Made by a program: the position numbers and the translations under genes
The notes under the pieces: generated by a model
What the model was told of the DNA's origin: nothing
Seen by the model: only the letters and a program-made list of their open reading frames with translations
The model's database searches: none
Assembly: GCA_024692805.1 (NCBI GenBank)
Contig: JAILMD010000035.1
Location: 1 to 57,283 of the forward strand
Length of the DNA: 57,283 nucleotides
Direction: 5' to 3'
Source of the DNA: a bacterium
GTDB taxonomy: Bacteria > Bacillota > Clostridia > Christensenellales > UBA1242
Part shown: one piece after another, positions 41,524 to 49,906 of the stretch
How the letters are laid out: every line of letters begins with the position of its first letter
Numbering within the stretch: the stretch's first letter is position 1

Positions 41524-42891
41524 TTAAAATTCAACTTTTGAATAAATATAAGGAATTAATTCTTTAATCTTTAAACGTTTTTGTTCCATAGTGTCACGAT
41601 CTCTGATTGTAACCGAATCATCTTCTAAACTATCAAAGTCAATAGTTACGCAGAATGGCGTTCCGATTTCGTCTTGACGGCGATATCTTTTACCAATTGA
41701 ACCAGCCTCATCATAAGAACACATAAAGTGTTTATTAAGCATTCTTAAAACTTCTTTAGCCTTATCGTTTAAGTTCTTTTGAAGTGGAAGAACGGCAACT
41801 TTATATGGCGCAATAGCAGGGTTGAGGTGCATAACAATTCTTGTTTCACCATTTTCAAGCGTTTCTTCATCATAGGCTTCGCAAAGTGTTGCAAGCGATA
41901 ATCTTCCAACACCAATTGAATATTCAACAACTGTTGGTAAAAATTTCTCGTTAGTTATCGGGTCAGTATAAACCATACTCTTTCCGCTAAACTCTTGGTG
42001 TCTAGATAGATCCCAAGTTCCCCTGTGGTGAATACCATTTAATTCTTCCCAGCCAATAGGGAATTGATATTGAATATCGCAAGCACATTTAGCATAGTGA
42101 GCGAGTTTTTCGTGATCGTGAAAACGTAAACGTTTTTCATTTAAACCGATATCTTTAGCGAATTGTAATGCGTTAAGTTTGTTTTGGTTATAAATTTCAA
42201 TGGCCTCGCTATCTTTACAGAAAGTTTGAAGTTCCATTTGCTCAAATTCAATAGTTCTAAATAAGAAGTTACCAGGGGTTATTTCGTTTCTAAAACTTTT
42301 ACCAATTTGGGCAATACTGAAAGGAACTTTCGCTCTAGCAGTTCTTGCAACGTTAAGGAAGTTAACATATTCACCTTGGCAAGTTTCAGGGCGAAGGTAA
42401 ACAACATCTTTAGCGTTATCAATTGTTCCGCGGCTTGTTTCAAACATAAGCTTAAATTGCCTAATTGGCGTAAAGTCATGTTTTCCGCAAACAGGGCAGT
42501 TGATATGGTGCTCATCAATATACGCTTCCATTTGTTCGTTTGTCATTGCTTCAGCGCTAACTTTTCCTTTAGAATGTTCTTCAATAAGGTTATCAGCACG
42601 GAATCTGTTTTTACAATTTTTACAATCCATTTTAGGATCGCTAAAATTTTGAGTGTGACCAGAAGCGTCCCAAACTGTTGGGTTCATTAAAATTCCAGCG
42701 TCAACACCATAAGAGTTTTCGCTTTCTTGAACAAAACGCTTCCACCACGCTTTTTTAATATTATTTTCAAGCTCAACACCAAGAGGGCCATAGTCCCACG
42801 TGTTAGCAAAACCGCCGTAAATATCGCTTCCTGGGTAAACAAATCCACGACCTTTACATAGGTTAACAATTTTATCCATAGTTTTTTCCAT
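41524..42891 (-). CDS. glyS: Glycyl-tRNA synthetase, single-chain (alpha2 type)
   Basis: 455 residues. It charges tRNA-Gly. This is the eukaryote-like homodimer form: GFVYPGSDIYGGFANTWDYGPLG at the start of the catalytic domain, class II motifs 2 (SFRNEITPGNFLFRTIEFEQME) and 3 (SIGVGRLSLATL), and an anticodon-binding domain at the end. Two CxxC pairs (CKNCK and CPVCGKHD) suggest a zinc site. The start at 42891 has AAAGGAG 7 bases upstream. No T-box leader is present; a small membrane-protein gene precedes it. Confidence 0.96.
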   Translation of the reverse strand: MEKTMDKIVNLCKGRGFVYPGSDIYGGFANTWDYGPLGVELENNIKKAWWKRFVQESENSYGVDAGILMNPTVWDASGHTQNFSDPKMDCKNCKNRFRADNLIEEHSKGKVSAEAMTNEQMEAYIDEHHINCPVCGKHDFTPIRQFKLMFETSRGTIDNAKDVVYLRPETCQGEYVNFLNVARTARAKVPFSIAQIGKSFRNEITPGNFLFRTIEFEQMELQTFCKDSEAIEIYNQNKLNALQFAKDIGLNEKRLRFHDHEKLAHYAKCACDIQYQFPIGWEELNGIHHRGTWDLSRHQEFSGKSMVYTDPITNEKFLPTVVEYSIGVGRLSLATLCEAYDEETLENGETRIVMHLNPAIAPYKVAVLPLQKNLNDKAKEVLRMLNKHFMCSYDEAGSIGKRYRRQDEIGTPFCVTIDFDSLEDDSVTIRDRDTMEQKRLKIKELIPYIYSKVEF

Positions 42892-42931
42892 AAAATGCTC
42901 CTTTAAGAACAATAAAACAATTAATAACTAA

Positions 42932-43117
42932 TTATTTTAATTTTTCAGCTCCATACTTATCTTCTTCAAGCTCGCTATTAATAATGCTTTCTTTAATTTT
43001 ATCAGCAGGGGTTGAGTTGATCCTGTCATTTTTTAATGGGGTTACTAATAAGCAAACTCCAAGGACAATTGCAAACGCTTGTATTACTGCTGAATTGGTA
43101 CTTTTGTAATGTTTCAT
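42932..43117 (-). CDS. Small membrane protein upstream of glyS, 61 residues
   Basis: A short gene with one membrane segment (about residues 8-28) and a charged tail rich in K, E and D. AGGAGA precedes the ATG, and the TTGACA-17-TAAAAT promoter for this transcript sits right upstream, so it is the first gene of a two-gene unit with glyS (40 bases apart). No family recognised. Confidence 0.68.
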   Translation of the reverse strand: MKHYKSTNSAVIQAFAIVLGVCLLVTPLKNDRINSTPADKIKESIINSELEEDKYGAEKLK

Positions 43118-43140
43118 TTAAGTAGTTCTCCTATGTTTAA

Positions 43141-43169
43141 ATTTTAATATTAAAGCATAACTTTGTCAA
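43141..43169 (-). promoter_or_regulatory. Promoter of the small membrane protein-glyS unit
   Basis: On the minus strand: TTGACA, 17 bases, TAAAAT. The leader to the first start codon is only about 20 bases, too short for a T-box. Confidence 0.8.
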
Positions 43170-43219
43170 TATATTATAGGTTTAATTTATAATATAAATA
43201 GAAAATTGGCTATAACCTG

Positions 43220-43247
43220 TTGTAAAATGACCAAAAAAGGTTATAAT
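43220..43247 (+). promoter_or_regulatory. Promoter of uvrB, predicted leaderless
   Basis: TTGTAA, 16 bases, TATAAT. The ATG at 43258 is 10 bases after the -10, so the leader would be about 3-4 bases at most; an in-frame TTG at 43252 is closer still. Confidence 0.7.
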
Positions 43248-43257
43248 ATAGTTGAAA

Positions 43258-45234
43258 ATGGAAAAAACCAAAGAAAATGTTTTTGAGCTCAATTCTAAAA
43301 TGAAGCCAACCGGCGATCAGCCAGAGGCCATTAAGAGTTTGGTTGGTGGGGTGCGTGATGGCTTGCGCACTCAAGTTTTGCTTGGCGTTACTGGAAGCGG
43401 AAAAACATTTACAATGGCAAACATTATTAAAGAGGTTAACAGGCCAACGCTTGTTATTGCGCATAATAAAACGCTAGCTGCCCAACTTTGTAATGAGTTT
43501 AGAGAGTTTTTTCCTAATAACAGCGTTAACTATTTTGTTAGTTATTATGATTTTTATCAGCCTGAAGCATATATCGTTTCAAGCGATACTTATATCGAAA
43601 AAGAAACACAAGTTAATGATGAAATAGATAAATTAAGGCATTCCGCAACTTGCGCGCTCTTTGAAAGAAAAGACGTAATTATTGTCGCCTCTGTTTCTTG
43701 TATTTATGGTTTGGGTGAGCCAAACGAATATCAAAAGATGGCAATTAGTTTGCGCCCAGGAATGAAAATAAGTAGAGATAAAGTGATTTCAAAGCTTGTT
43801 GACAATCAATATAAGCGCAACGACTTTGAATTTGCAAGGGGCAATTTTAGGGTTAATGGTGACGTTTTAGATATTTTTCCAGCAACCCAAAGTGAGCATT
43901 CAATAAGGGTGGAATTTTTTGGCGATGAAATTGATAGAATTAGCGAGATTGAAGCAGTTAGCGGAAAAACTATTGCAACGCTTGAGCATGCCGCTATTTA
44001 TCCAGCAAGCCATTATGTTGTTGGAAGTGAGAAACTCGAAAGCGCATTAAAACAAATCGAAAAAGATATGGAAGTTGAGGTTAAAGCGCTTGAAGAAAAA
44101 AATAAACTTATTGAAGCGCAAAGGCTTAAACAACGTGTTAGTTATGATATTGAAATGTTAAGAGAAATGGGTTATTGCAATGGCATTGAAAACTATTCAA
44201 GATACTTTGATGGAAGAAAGCCAGGCGAGAAGCCATATACTCTTTTTGATTATTTCCCTGATGATTGGTTACTTATGATTGATGAAAGCCACATAACAAT
44301 TCCACAAATTAGGGGAATGTTTAATGGAGATAGGGCAAGAAAGGAAAATCTTGTTGATTATGGGTTTAGGTTAAAATCTTCTTTTGATAATCGTCCGCTA
44401 AAATTTAGCGAGTTTGAGCAAAAGATTGATCAAATGATTTGTGTTTCAGCAACGCCTGGGCCATATGAACTTGAACACGCCGATAATATTGCGGAGCAAA
44501 TTATTAGGCCAACAGGTCTTCTTGACCCTGAAGTTAGCGTTAAACCAACAAAGAATCAAATTGACGATTTAATTAGCGAAATAAATAAGACTATTAAAAG
44601 TGGCGGAAGAGTTTTAGTTACAACATTAACTAAAAAGATGGCGGAAAGCCTTGGTGCCTATTTAAAAGAAAATGGAATAAAATCAACATATCTTCATAGC
44701 GAAATAAAAACTATGGAAAGAATTGAGATTATTAACAGCCTAAGAAGTGGAGAAGTTGATGTTATTGTTGGAATTAACCTTTTAAGAGAGGGACTAGATC
44801 TTCCTGAAGTTAAACTCGTTGCAATTCTTGATGCTGATAAAGAAGGCTTTTTAAGAAGTGAAGGAAGTTTAATTCAAACGATAGGTCGTGCCGCAAGAAA
44901 TAGTGAAGGGCGAGTTATTATGTATGCTGACAAAATTACTGAATCAATGGATAAAGCAATTAAAGAAACTAATAGGCGCCGTGAGATTCAAAAAGAATAT
45001 AACGTTAAGCATAACATAACACCTAAAACTATTATTAAAGACATTAAAAACACGCTTCAAATTTCAACAAAAACTGAGAATAAGAGTGAGGCAGTTAACA
45101 AAGAAAATATTCCTGCTATGATAGAAAATCTAAAGGCAATGATGAAAGTTGCTGCTGCTAATCTTGATTTTGAGAAGGCGATTGAAATAAGGGAAGAAAT
45201 TGCAAAACTAAATAAAAAACTTGAAAAAAGTTAA
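43258..45234 (+). CDS. uvrB: Excinuclease ABC subunit B
   Basis: 658 residues, normal length. The helicase-like damage-verification subunit of nucleotide excision repair. Walker A GVTGSGKT (43-50), the beta-hairpin region YYDFYQPEAY, DEad-like IDESH, motif VI QTIGRAARN, and a C-terminal UVR domain (about 620-655) for UvrC/UvrA contact. There is no Shine-Dalgarno sequence. uvrA follows after 109 bases. Confidence 0.97.
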   Translation: MEKTKENVFELNSKMKPTGDQPEAIKSLVGGVRDGLRTQVLLGVTGSGKTFTMANIIKEVNRPTLVIAHNKTLAAQLCNEFREFFPNNSVNYFVSYYDFYQPEAYIVSSDTYIEKETQVNDEIDKLRHSATCALFERKDVIIVASVSCIYGLGEPNEYQKMAISLRPGMKISRDKVISKLVDNQYKRNDFEFARGNFRVNGDVLDIFPATQSEHSIRVEFFGDEIDRISEIEAVSGKTIATLEHAAIYPASHYVVGSEKLESALKQIEKDMEVEVKALEEKNKLIEAQRLKQRVSYDIEMLREMGYCNGIENYSRYFDGRKPGEKPYTLFDYFPDDWLLMIDESHITIPQIRGMFNGDRARKENLVDYGFRLKSSFDNRPLKFSEFEQKIDQMICVSATPGPYELEHADNIAEQIIRPTGLLDPEVSVKPTKNQIDDLISEINKTIKSGGRVLVTTLTKKMAESLGAYLKENGIKSTYLHSEIKTMERIEIINSLRSGEVDVIVGINLLREGLDLPEVKLVAILDADKEGFLRSEGSLIQTIGRAARNSEGRVIMYADKITESMDKAIKETNRRREIQKEYNVKHNITPKTIIKDIKNTLQISTKTENKSEAVNKENIPAMIENLKAMMKVAAANLDFEKAIEIREEIAKLNKKLEKS

Positions 45235-45343
45235 AAATTTTAAAAAACCACTTAAAATATTGAATAAAATAGAGTGTTATGTTATTCATAATACTCCTAA
45301 AAACTATTTAAAATTGCAAAAAATAAGTATTAAGGAAATAAAA

Positions 45344-48154
45344 ATGAAAAAATTTATTGAAATTGTTGGTGCGCGTGAAAACAATCTTAAAAACATTAAT
45401 GTTAAAATTCCGCATAACAAACTAGTTTTGTTTACGGGTTTGTCAGGCTCTGGGAAAAGTAGCCTTGCTTTTGATACAATTTTTGCTGAAGGTCAAAGGC
45501 GATATATGGAAAGTTTATCAAGTTACGCAAGGCAATTTTTAGGTCAAATGCAAAAGCCAAATGTTGAAAAGATTGAAGGGCTTAGCCCAGCAATTGCGAT
45601 TGATCAAAAAACAACAAGTTCAAACCCAAGGTCAACTGTTGGAACGGTTACTGAAATCTATGATTATTTTAGGTTATTGTTTGCTAACATTGGTGTTCCT
45701 TATTGCCCTAATTGTGGAACTCCTATTTCAACAACAAGCATAGATGTTATTGTTAAAAAAGTTTTAGCAAGTGAGCCTGATTCTAAAATTATGGTTTTGG
45801 CTCCGCTTGTTAGAGCAAGAAAAGGCGAATATACAAAACTCTTTGAAGATTTATTAAAGCAGGGTTTTGTTAGGGTTAATGTTGATGGAACTGTTTTCAC
45901 GCTTGGCGATGATATTAGATTAGATAAAAAACAAAAACACGATATTAGCGTTATTGTTGATAGGCTAATTTTAAAAGATGATATTAGAAGTCGATTAACT
46001 GGATCAATTGAAACGGCCTTAAAACTTGCAAACGGATTAGTTGCTGTTGATGTTGATGGCAAAATCTCTTTATTTAACACTAAACATTCTTGTGATATTT
46101 GTGGGTTTTCGTTTGGTGAAATTAGCTCAAGGTTATTTTCTTTTAACACACCTGTGGGGGCTTGTTCTGATTGTTCAGGTCTTGGCTTTAAAATGGAAAT
46201 TGACCCAGAACTTGTTTTTAAAGATGGAAGCCAAAAATTAAAAGATAATAGCTTTATGCAAATAAGTTATTTTAATGGTGATTATTATTCAAAGCATATT
46301 GCAGAACTTGCTAAGCGATATAACGTTAATCTTGATTCAAAGATTGAAGATTTGCCGGTTGAATTTAAAAATGTTCTTCTTTATGGAAGTGATGAAATGC
46401 TTGATATTAAATATGAAAGCGCACACTTTAAAGGAGAAATGAAAAGTCATTTTGATGGCATTATCAACAATCTTTATAAAAGATATACTAATAGCCAGAG
46501 TGATTTTGTTAGGCGTGAAATTGAAAAATATATGCAAACAAAGCCTTGCTCAACTTGTCATGGTAAAAGGCTTAATAAGCAGGCTTTAAGTGTTAAAATT
46601 GACGGCCTTGACATTTCGCAAGTTTGTGAGAAAAGTGTTAGAGATATTGCTGACTGGATTAACTCACTTAAATTAACTCAAAAAGAAGAAAAAATTGCCG
46701 CTGATATCATTAAAGAAATTAAGGCAAGGTGTAAGTTTTTAATTGACGTTGGTCTTGATTATTTAACGCTTAATAGAAGCGCTGGAACTCTTTCGGGCGG
46801 TGAAGCACAACGAATTAGGCTTGCGACTCAAATTGGAAGCGGCCTTGTTGGCGTAACTTATATTTTAGATGAGCCAAGCATTGGTCTTCACTCAAGGGAT
46901 ACTGACAGGCTTATTGCAACACTTAAAAACCTAAGAGACGTTGGCAACACTGTTATTGTTGTTGAGCATGACGAAGAAACAATAAAACAGGCTGATTATA
47001 TTGTTGACGTTGGCCCAAAGGCAGGCGTTCATGGTGGTGAAATTGTTGCAACAGGAAGTGTTAAAGATATAATTAATTGCCCAAGGTCAATAACGGGAAA
47101 ATATCTTAGTGGTGAAAAGAAAATAGCTCTTCCTTCAAAGCGTAGAAAAATTGATGAAAACAGAGTTATTGAAGTTATTGGCGCTAAGCAAAACAACTTA
47201 AAGAATGTTGACGTTAAAGTTCCGCTTGGTGTTTTTGTTGCGGTAACCGGAGTTTCTGGTTCTGGAAAGAGCAGTTTAGTTAATGATATAATTGTTCCTG
47301 CGCTTTCAAATAAACTTAATGGCGCTAAAATGATGGAAGGTAAATATGATGAAATTAAAGGCGCAGAGCATCTTGATAAAGTTGTTGTTATTGATCAATC
47401 GCCAATAGGCAGAACCCCACGAAGTAACCCAGCAACTTACACCGGTGTTTTTACACCAATAAGGGAGTTGTTTGCTAAAACGAGTGAAGCAAGAGCTAAA
47501 GGCTATCAAGCCAATAGGTTTAGTTTTAATGTTAAAGGTGGAAGGTGTGAAGCTTGTGGCGGTGATGGTCTTTTAAAAATTGAAATGCATTTCTTGCCAG
47601 ACGTTTATGTTACTTGTGACGTTTGCCACGGAAAAAGATATAATCACGAAACACTTCAAGTGACTTATAAAGGTAAAAATATTAACGACGTTTTAGAGAT
47701 GACGGTTGAAGATGCTTTAAAATTCTTTGAAAACCAACCAAGCATTATTAATAAAATTCAAACACTATATGATGTTGGTTTAGGTTATATTAAACTTGGC
47801 CAGCCAGCAACTGAACTTAGTGGCGGTGAGGCACAAAGGGTTAAGCTTGCAACAGAATTAAGTAAACGCCCAACCGGCAAAACGCTTTACGTTTTAGACG
47901 AGCCAACAACGGGGCTTCATTCTTATGATGTTGACAAACTTGTTTATATGCTTCAAAGGCTTGTTTCAACAGGAAATAGTGTTTTAGTTATTGAACACAA
48001 CCTTGATATGATAAAACAGGCTGATTATATTATAGACATGGGCCCTGAAGGTGGAGATAAGGGCGGAAAAATTATTGCAACAGGAAGCCCTGAAGAAATT
48101 TGCAAAAAAGCAAAAAGCATAACAGGGAAATATTTAGCAAAAGTTTTAGAATAA
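45344..48154 (+). CDS. uvrA: Excinuclease ABC subunit A
   Basis: 936 residues, normal length. The DNA damage-recognition ATPase. Two ABC modules: Walker A GLSGSGKSS and GVSGSGKSS, two LSGGEAQR signatures, two DEP Walker B motifs, and zinc-binding cysteine sets (CPNCG, CDICG with CSDCSG, and CEACGG with CDVCHG). The ATG at 45344 has TAAGGAAAT in front and gives the standard N-terminus; the frame extends upstream without homology. Confidence 0.97.
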   Translation: MKKFIEIVGARENNLKNINVKIPHNKLVLFTGLSGSGKSSLAFDTIFAEGQRRYMESLSSYARQFLGQMQKPNVEKIEGLSPAIAIDQKTTSSNPRSTVGTVTEIYDYFRLLFANIGVPYCPNCGTPISTTSIDVIVKKVLASEPDSKIMVLAPLVRARKGEYTKLFEDLLKQGFVRVNVDGTVFTLGDDIRLDKKQKHDISVIVDRLILKDDIRSRLTGSIETALKLANGLVAVDVDGKISLFNTKHSCDICGFSFGEISSRLFSFNTPVGACSDCSGLGFKMEIDPELVFKDGSQKLKDNSFMQISYFNGDYYSKHIAELAKRYNVNLDSKIEDLPVEFKNVLLYGSDEMLDIKYESAHFKGEMKSHFDGIINNLYKRYTNSQSDFVRREIEKYMQTKPCSTCHGKRLNKQALSVKIDGLDISQVCEKSVRDIADWINSLKLTQKEEKIAADIIKEIKARCKFLIDVGLDYLTLNRSAGTLSGGEAQRIRLATQIGSGLVGVTYILDEPSIGLHSRDTDRLIATLKNLRDVGNTVIVVEHDEETIKQADYIVDVGPKAGVHGGEIVATGSVKDIINCPRSITGKYLSGEKKIALPSKRRKIDENRVIEVIGAKQNNLKNVDVKVPLGVFVAVTGVSGSGKSSLVNDIIVPALSNKLNGAKMMEGKYDEIKGAEHLDKVVVIDQSPIGRTPRSNPATYTGVFTPIRELFAKTSEARAKGYQANRFSFNVKGGRCEACGGDGLLKIEMHFLPDVYVTCDVCHGKRYNHETLQVTYKGKNINDVLEMTVEDALKFFENQPSIINKIQTLYDVGLGYIKLGQPATELSGGEAQRVKLATELSKRPTGKTLYVLDEPTTGLHSYDVDKLVYMLQRLVSTGNSVLVIEHNLDMIKQADYIIDMGPEGGDKGGKIIATGSPEEICKKAKSITGKYLAKVLE

Positions 48155-48165
48155 AAATTTAAATA

Positions 48166-48199
48166 AAAAAACACTTTACAATTTGTAAAGTGTTTTTAT
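48166..48199. terminator. Bidirectional terminator after uvrA
   Basis: AAAACACTTTACA / TGTAAAGTGTTTT stem with a 3-base loop and A/T flanks. It serves uvrA and the converging 168-residue gene. Confidence 0.88.
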
Positions 48200-48201
48200 T
48201 T

Positions 48202-48708
48202 TTATCTTGAATAAGTTGCTTCGTAATAATCGCTTAATTCATTAATATAATTGCGAACGTCAATAATTTGGTTTCTTTCATATTCGGTTAAAGAAGGGAG
48301 ACTTTCTTTAATTGATAACACTGCAACAATTTTACTTGAAAAATCACAAACTTGGAATGGAAGTAAACAATAAACTCCGCCAACAATATCACAAACAGGC
48401 ATTATGTTTGCAAATTCTTTAAAATTATCTTTATCTTTAGATAGAGTATCTAAAGTGTTAACAAAGGCTTGACCATATTCAGCAATGCTGTAGTATGGGG
48501 CATAGTCATTAAAAAAGCCTTTTAAAATATGATCATCTTTTTTAATTGGGGTTGGCAATGTTGAATCAATAAGACCCATGCAGTTATTGCGTGTTTTCCT
48601 AATATCTTGCCAAATGGCATCTTTTTCTTCCTCAGTTAAATCTATATTAACATTTAAATAATAAGTGCCTTCAAAATATTTAAATTTAGGAATTTTAACG
48701 TTACTCAT
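48202..48708 (-). CDS. Hypothetical protein, 168 residues
   Basis: A soluble protein with several cysteines, mixed composition, and a helical C-terminal end (YERNQIIDVRNYINELSDYY). The middle, with PVCDIVGGVYCLLPFQVCDF, looks like a beta-rich core. No domain recognised. The ATG at 48708 follows AGAGAGG and is preferred over the in-frame TTG two codons upstream. Single-gene unit. Confidence 0.62.
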   Translation of the reverse strand: MSNVKIPKFKYFEGTYYLNVNIDLTEEEKDAIWQDIRKTRNNCMGLIDSTLPTPIKKDDHILKGFFNDYAPYYSIAEYGQAFVNTLDTLSKDKDNFKEFANIMPVCDIVGGVYCLLPFQVCDFSSKIVAVLSIKESLPSLTEYERNQIIDVRNYINELSDYYEATYSR

Positions 48709-48800
48709 AAACAACCTCTCTTATATAAAAATATTATCATAATATGTCGATTGTGTCAAGAGTGGTTTATAAAAATAAAGAGTGATAATAATAAGAATAT

Positions 48801-49514
48801 ATGGGTTTAATGGCGATAAGGGCGGTAATAATTTACGTTTTTATCTTAATTGTTATTCGTTTAATGGGCAAGCGCCAAATTGGTGAAATGCAACCATTTG
48901 AGCTTGTTATAACTTTAATAATAGCAGACCTAGCCTGTGTTCCTATGGCGGAAATTAGCGTTCCGCTTGGTCATGGGCTTATTCCTATTTTCACATTATT
49001 AGTTGTTCACTTTCTAATTTGTGTTATTTCAAGAAAGGCTATGTGGGCAAGATATTTAGTTTCAGGAAGATCAGTTATTGTTATGGACAATGACGGAATA
49101 AATTATAACGAACTTAAAAAATTGAATATGACACTTGATGATCTTATTGAGGCGTTAAGGGGGTGTAATATTTTTAATCTTGAAGATGTTAGTTATGCTA
49201 TTATTGAAACAAATGGGAAGATGAGTTGCATAACAAAAAGCAACGTTAGCCCGGTAACAAAAGGTGATTTAAAAGTTAAAAGTGAGCCCGCAGAACTTCC
49301 AATTAATATTATAATGGATGGAAAAATAATGAAAGAAAATACCGCAGTTTTAGACATAAAACAAGAAAATATTGAGAAAATATTAAAAACACATAAAATT
49401 TATACAGTAAAATCGGTTTTAATTATGACAATGGATTCTAACGGAAATGTCTTTTTGCAAGAGCGTTTTAAGAGCGCCAAAAACTTTAAAGTTAGTTTGG
49501 GTGAGTTAAAATGA
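48801..49514 (+). CDS. DUF421 (YetF-type) membrane protein
   Basis: 237 residues. Three N-terminal membrane segments with the family signature IRLMGKRQIGEMQPFELVITL, then the cytosolic DUF421 domain (VSGRSVIVMDNDGINYNELKKLNMT). YetF-like proteins are found in spore-formers and many other Firmicutes; the biochemical role is not known. There is no clear ribosome binding site, and a TGATAATAA extended -10 lies close to the ATG. It overlaps the next gene by 4 bases (ATGA), the usual DUF421-DUF4363 pairing. Confidence 0.9.
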   Translation: MGLMAIRAVIIYVFILIVIRLMGKRQIGEMQPFELVITLIIADLACVPMAEISVPLGHGLIPIFTLLVVHFLICVISRKAMWARYLVSGRSVIVMDNDGINYNELKKLNMTLDDLIEALRGCNIFNLEDVSYAIIETNGKMSCITKSNVSPVTKGDLKVKSEPAELPINIIMDGKIMKENTAVLDIKQENIEKILKTHKIYTVKSVLIMTMDSNGNVFLQERFKSAKNFKVSLGELK

Positions 49515-49906
49515 AGAAAAAATGGGCTGTTATGATTGTCATAATACTGCTTATTGTTGGGCTTTGCGTTTTTGAAAGCATTTATATTCAAAACAGCTTT
49601 ACTTACCTTTATGGTGAGTTGGTTAAGTTTGAAGAAAAGATAAGTGAAGATGAAAATAATATTGGTTCGGAAGAAAATGTTGCAATAATCAAAGATCTTC
49701 ATTCTAGTTGGCAAAGGCGAAGTGATAATCTTAAAATGATTGTTTGGCATACAGGGATGAAAGAAGTTGAAATTAATCTCAGCCGAATTCAAAGTTATGT
49801 TATTACGAATAATTTTGAAGAGGCAATTGTTGAATTAAATGCTTTGAAAGATTTTTGTTTACATTATAAAGATGATTTTATTATAACGATTGAAAACATC
49901 TTATAG
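49511..49906 (+). CDS. DUF4363-family protein
   Basis: 131 residues. One N-terminal membrane segment (about 5-25) and a helical outward domain with the pattern LHSSWQRRSDNLKMIVWHTGMKEVE typical of DUF4363. The family is usually encoded next to DUF421, as here. Function unknown. Its last 6 bases overlap the tail of the converging flippase gene (TTATAG holds both stop codons). Confidence 0.85.
   Translation: MKKKWAVMIVIILLIVGLCVFESIYIQNSFTYLYGELVKFEEKISEDENNIGSEENVAIIKDLHSSWQRRSDNLKMIVWHTGMKEVEINLSRIQSYVITNNFEEAIVELNALKDFCLHYKDDFIITIENIL

Noticed and set aside
42892..43170. T-box riboswitch upstream of glyS
   Set aside because: The leader between promoter and first start is about 20 bases; there is no room for a T-box and no TGGnACCGCG-like sequence.
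45221..45343. N-terminal extension of uvrA by 41 residues overlapping uvrB
   Set aside because: Non-homologous lysine-rich leader; the ATG at 45344 has a Shine-Dalgarno and gives the standard UvrA start.
45700..46149. 149-residue minus-strand frame inside uvrA
   Set aside because: Shadow of uvrA; no initiation signals and low-complexity translation.
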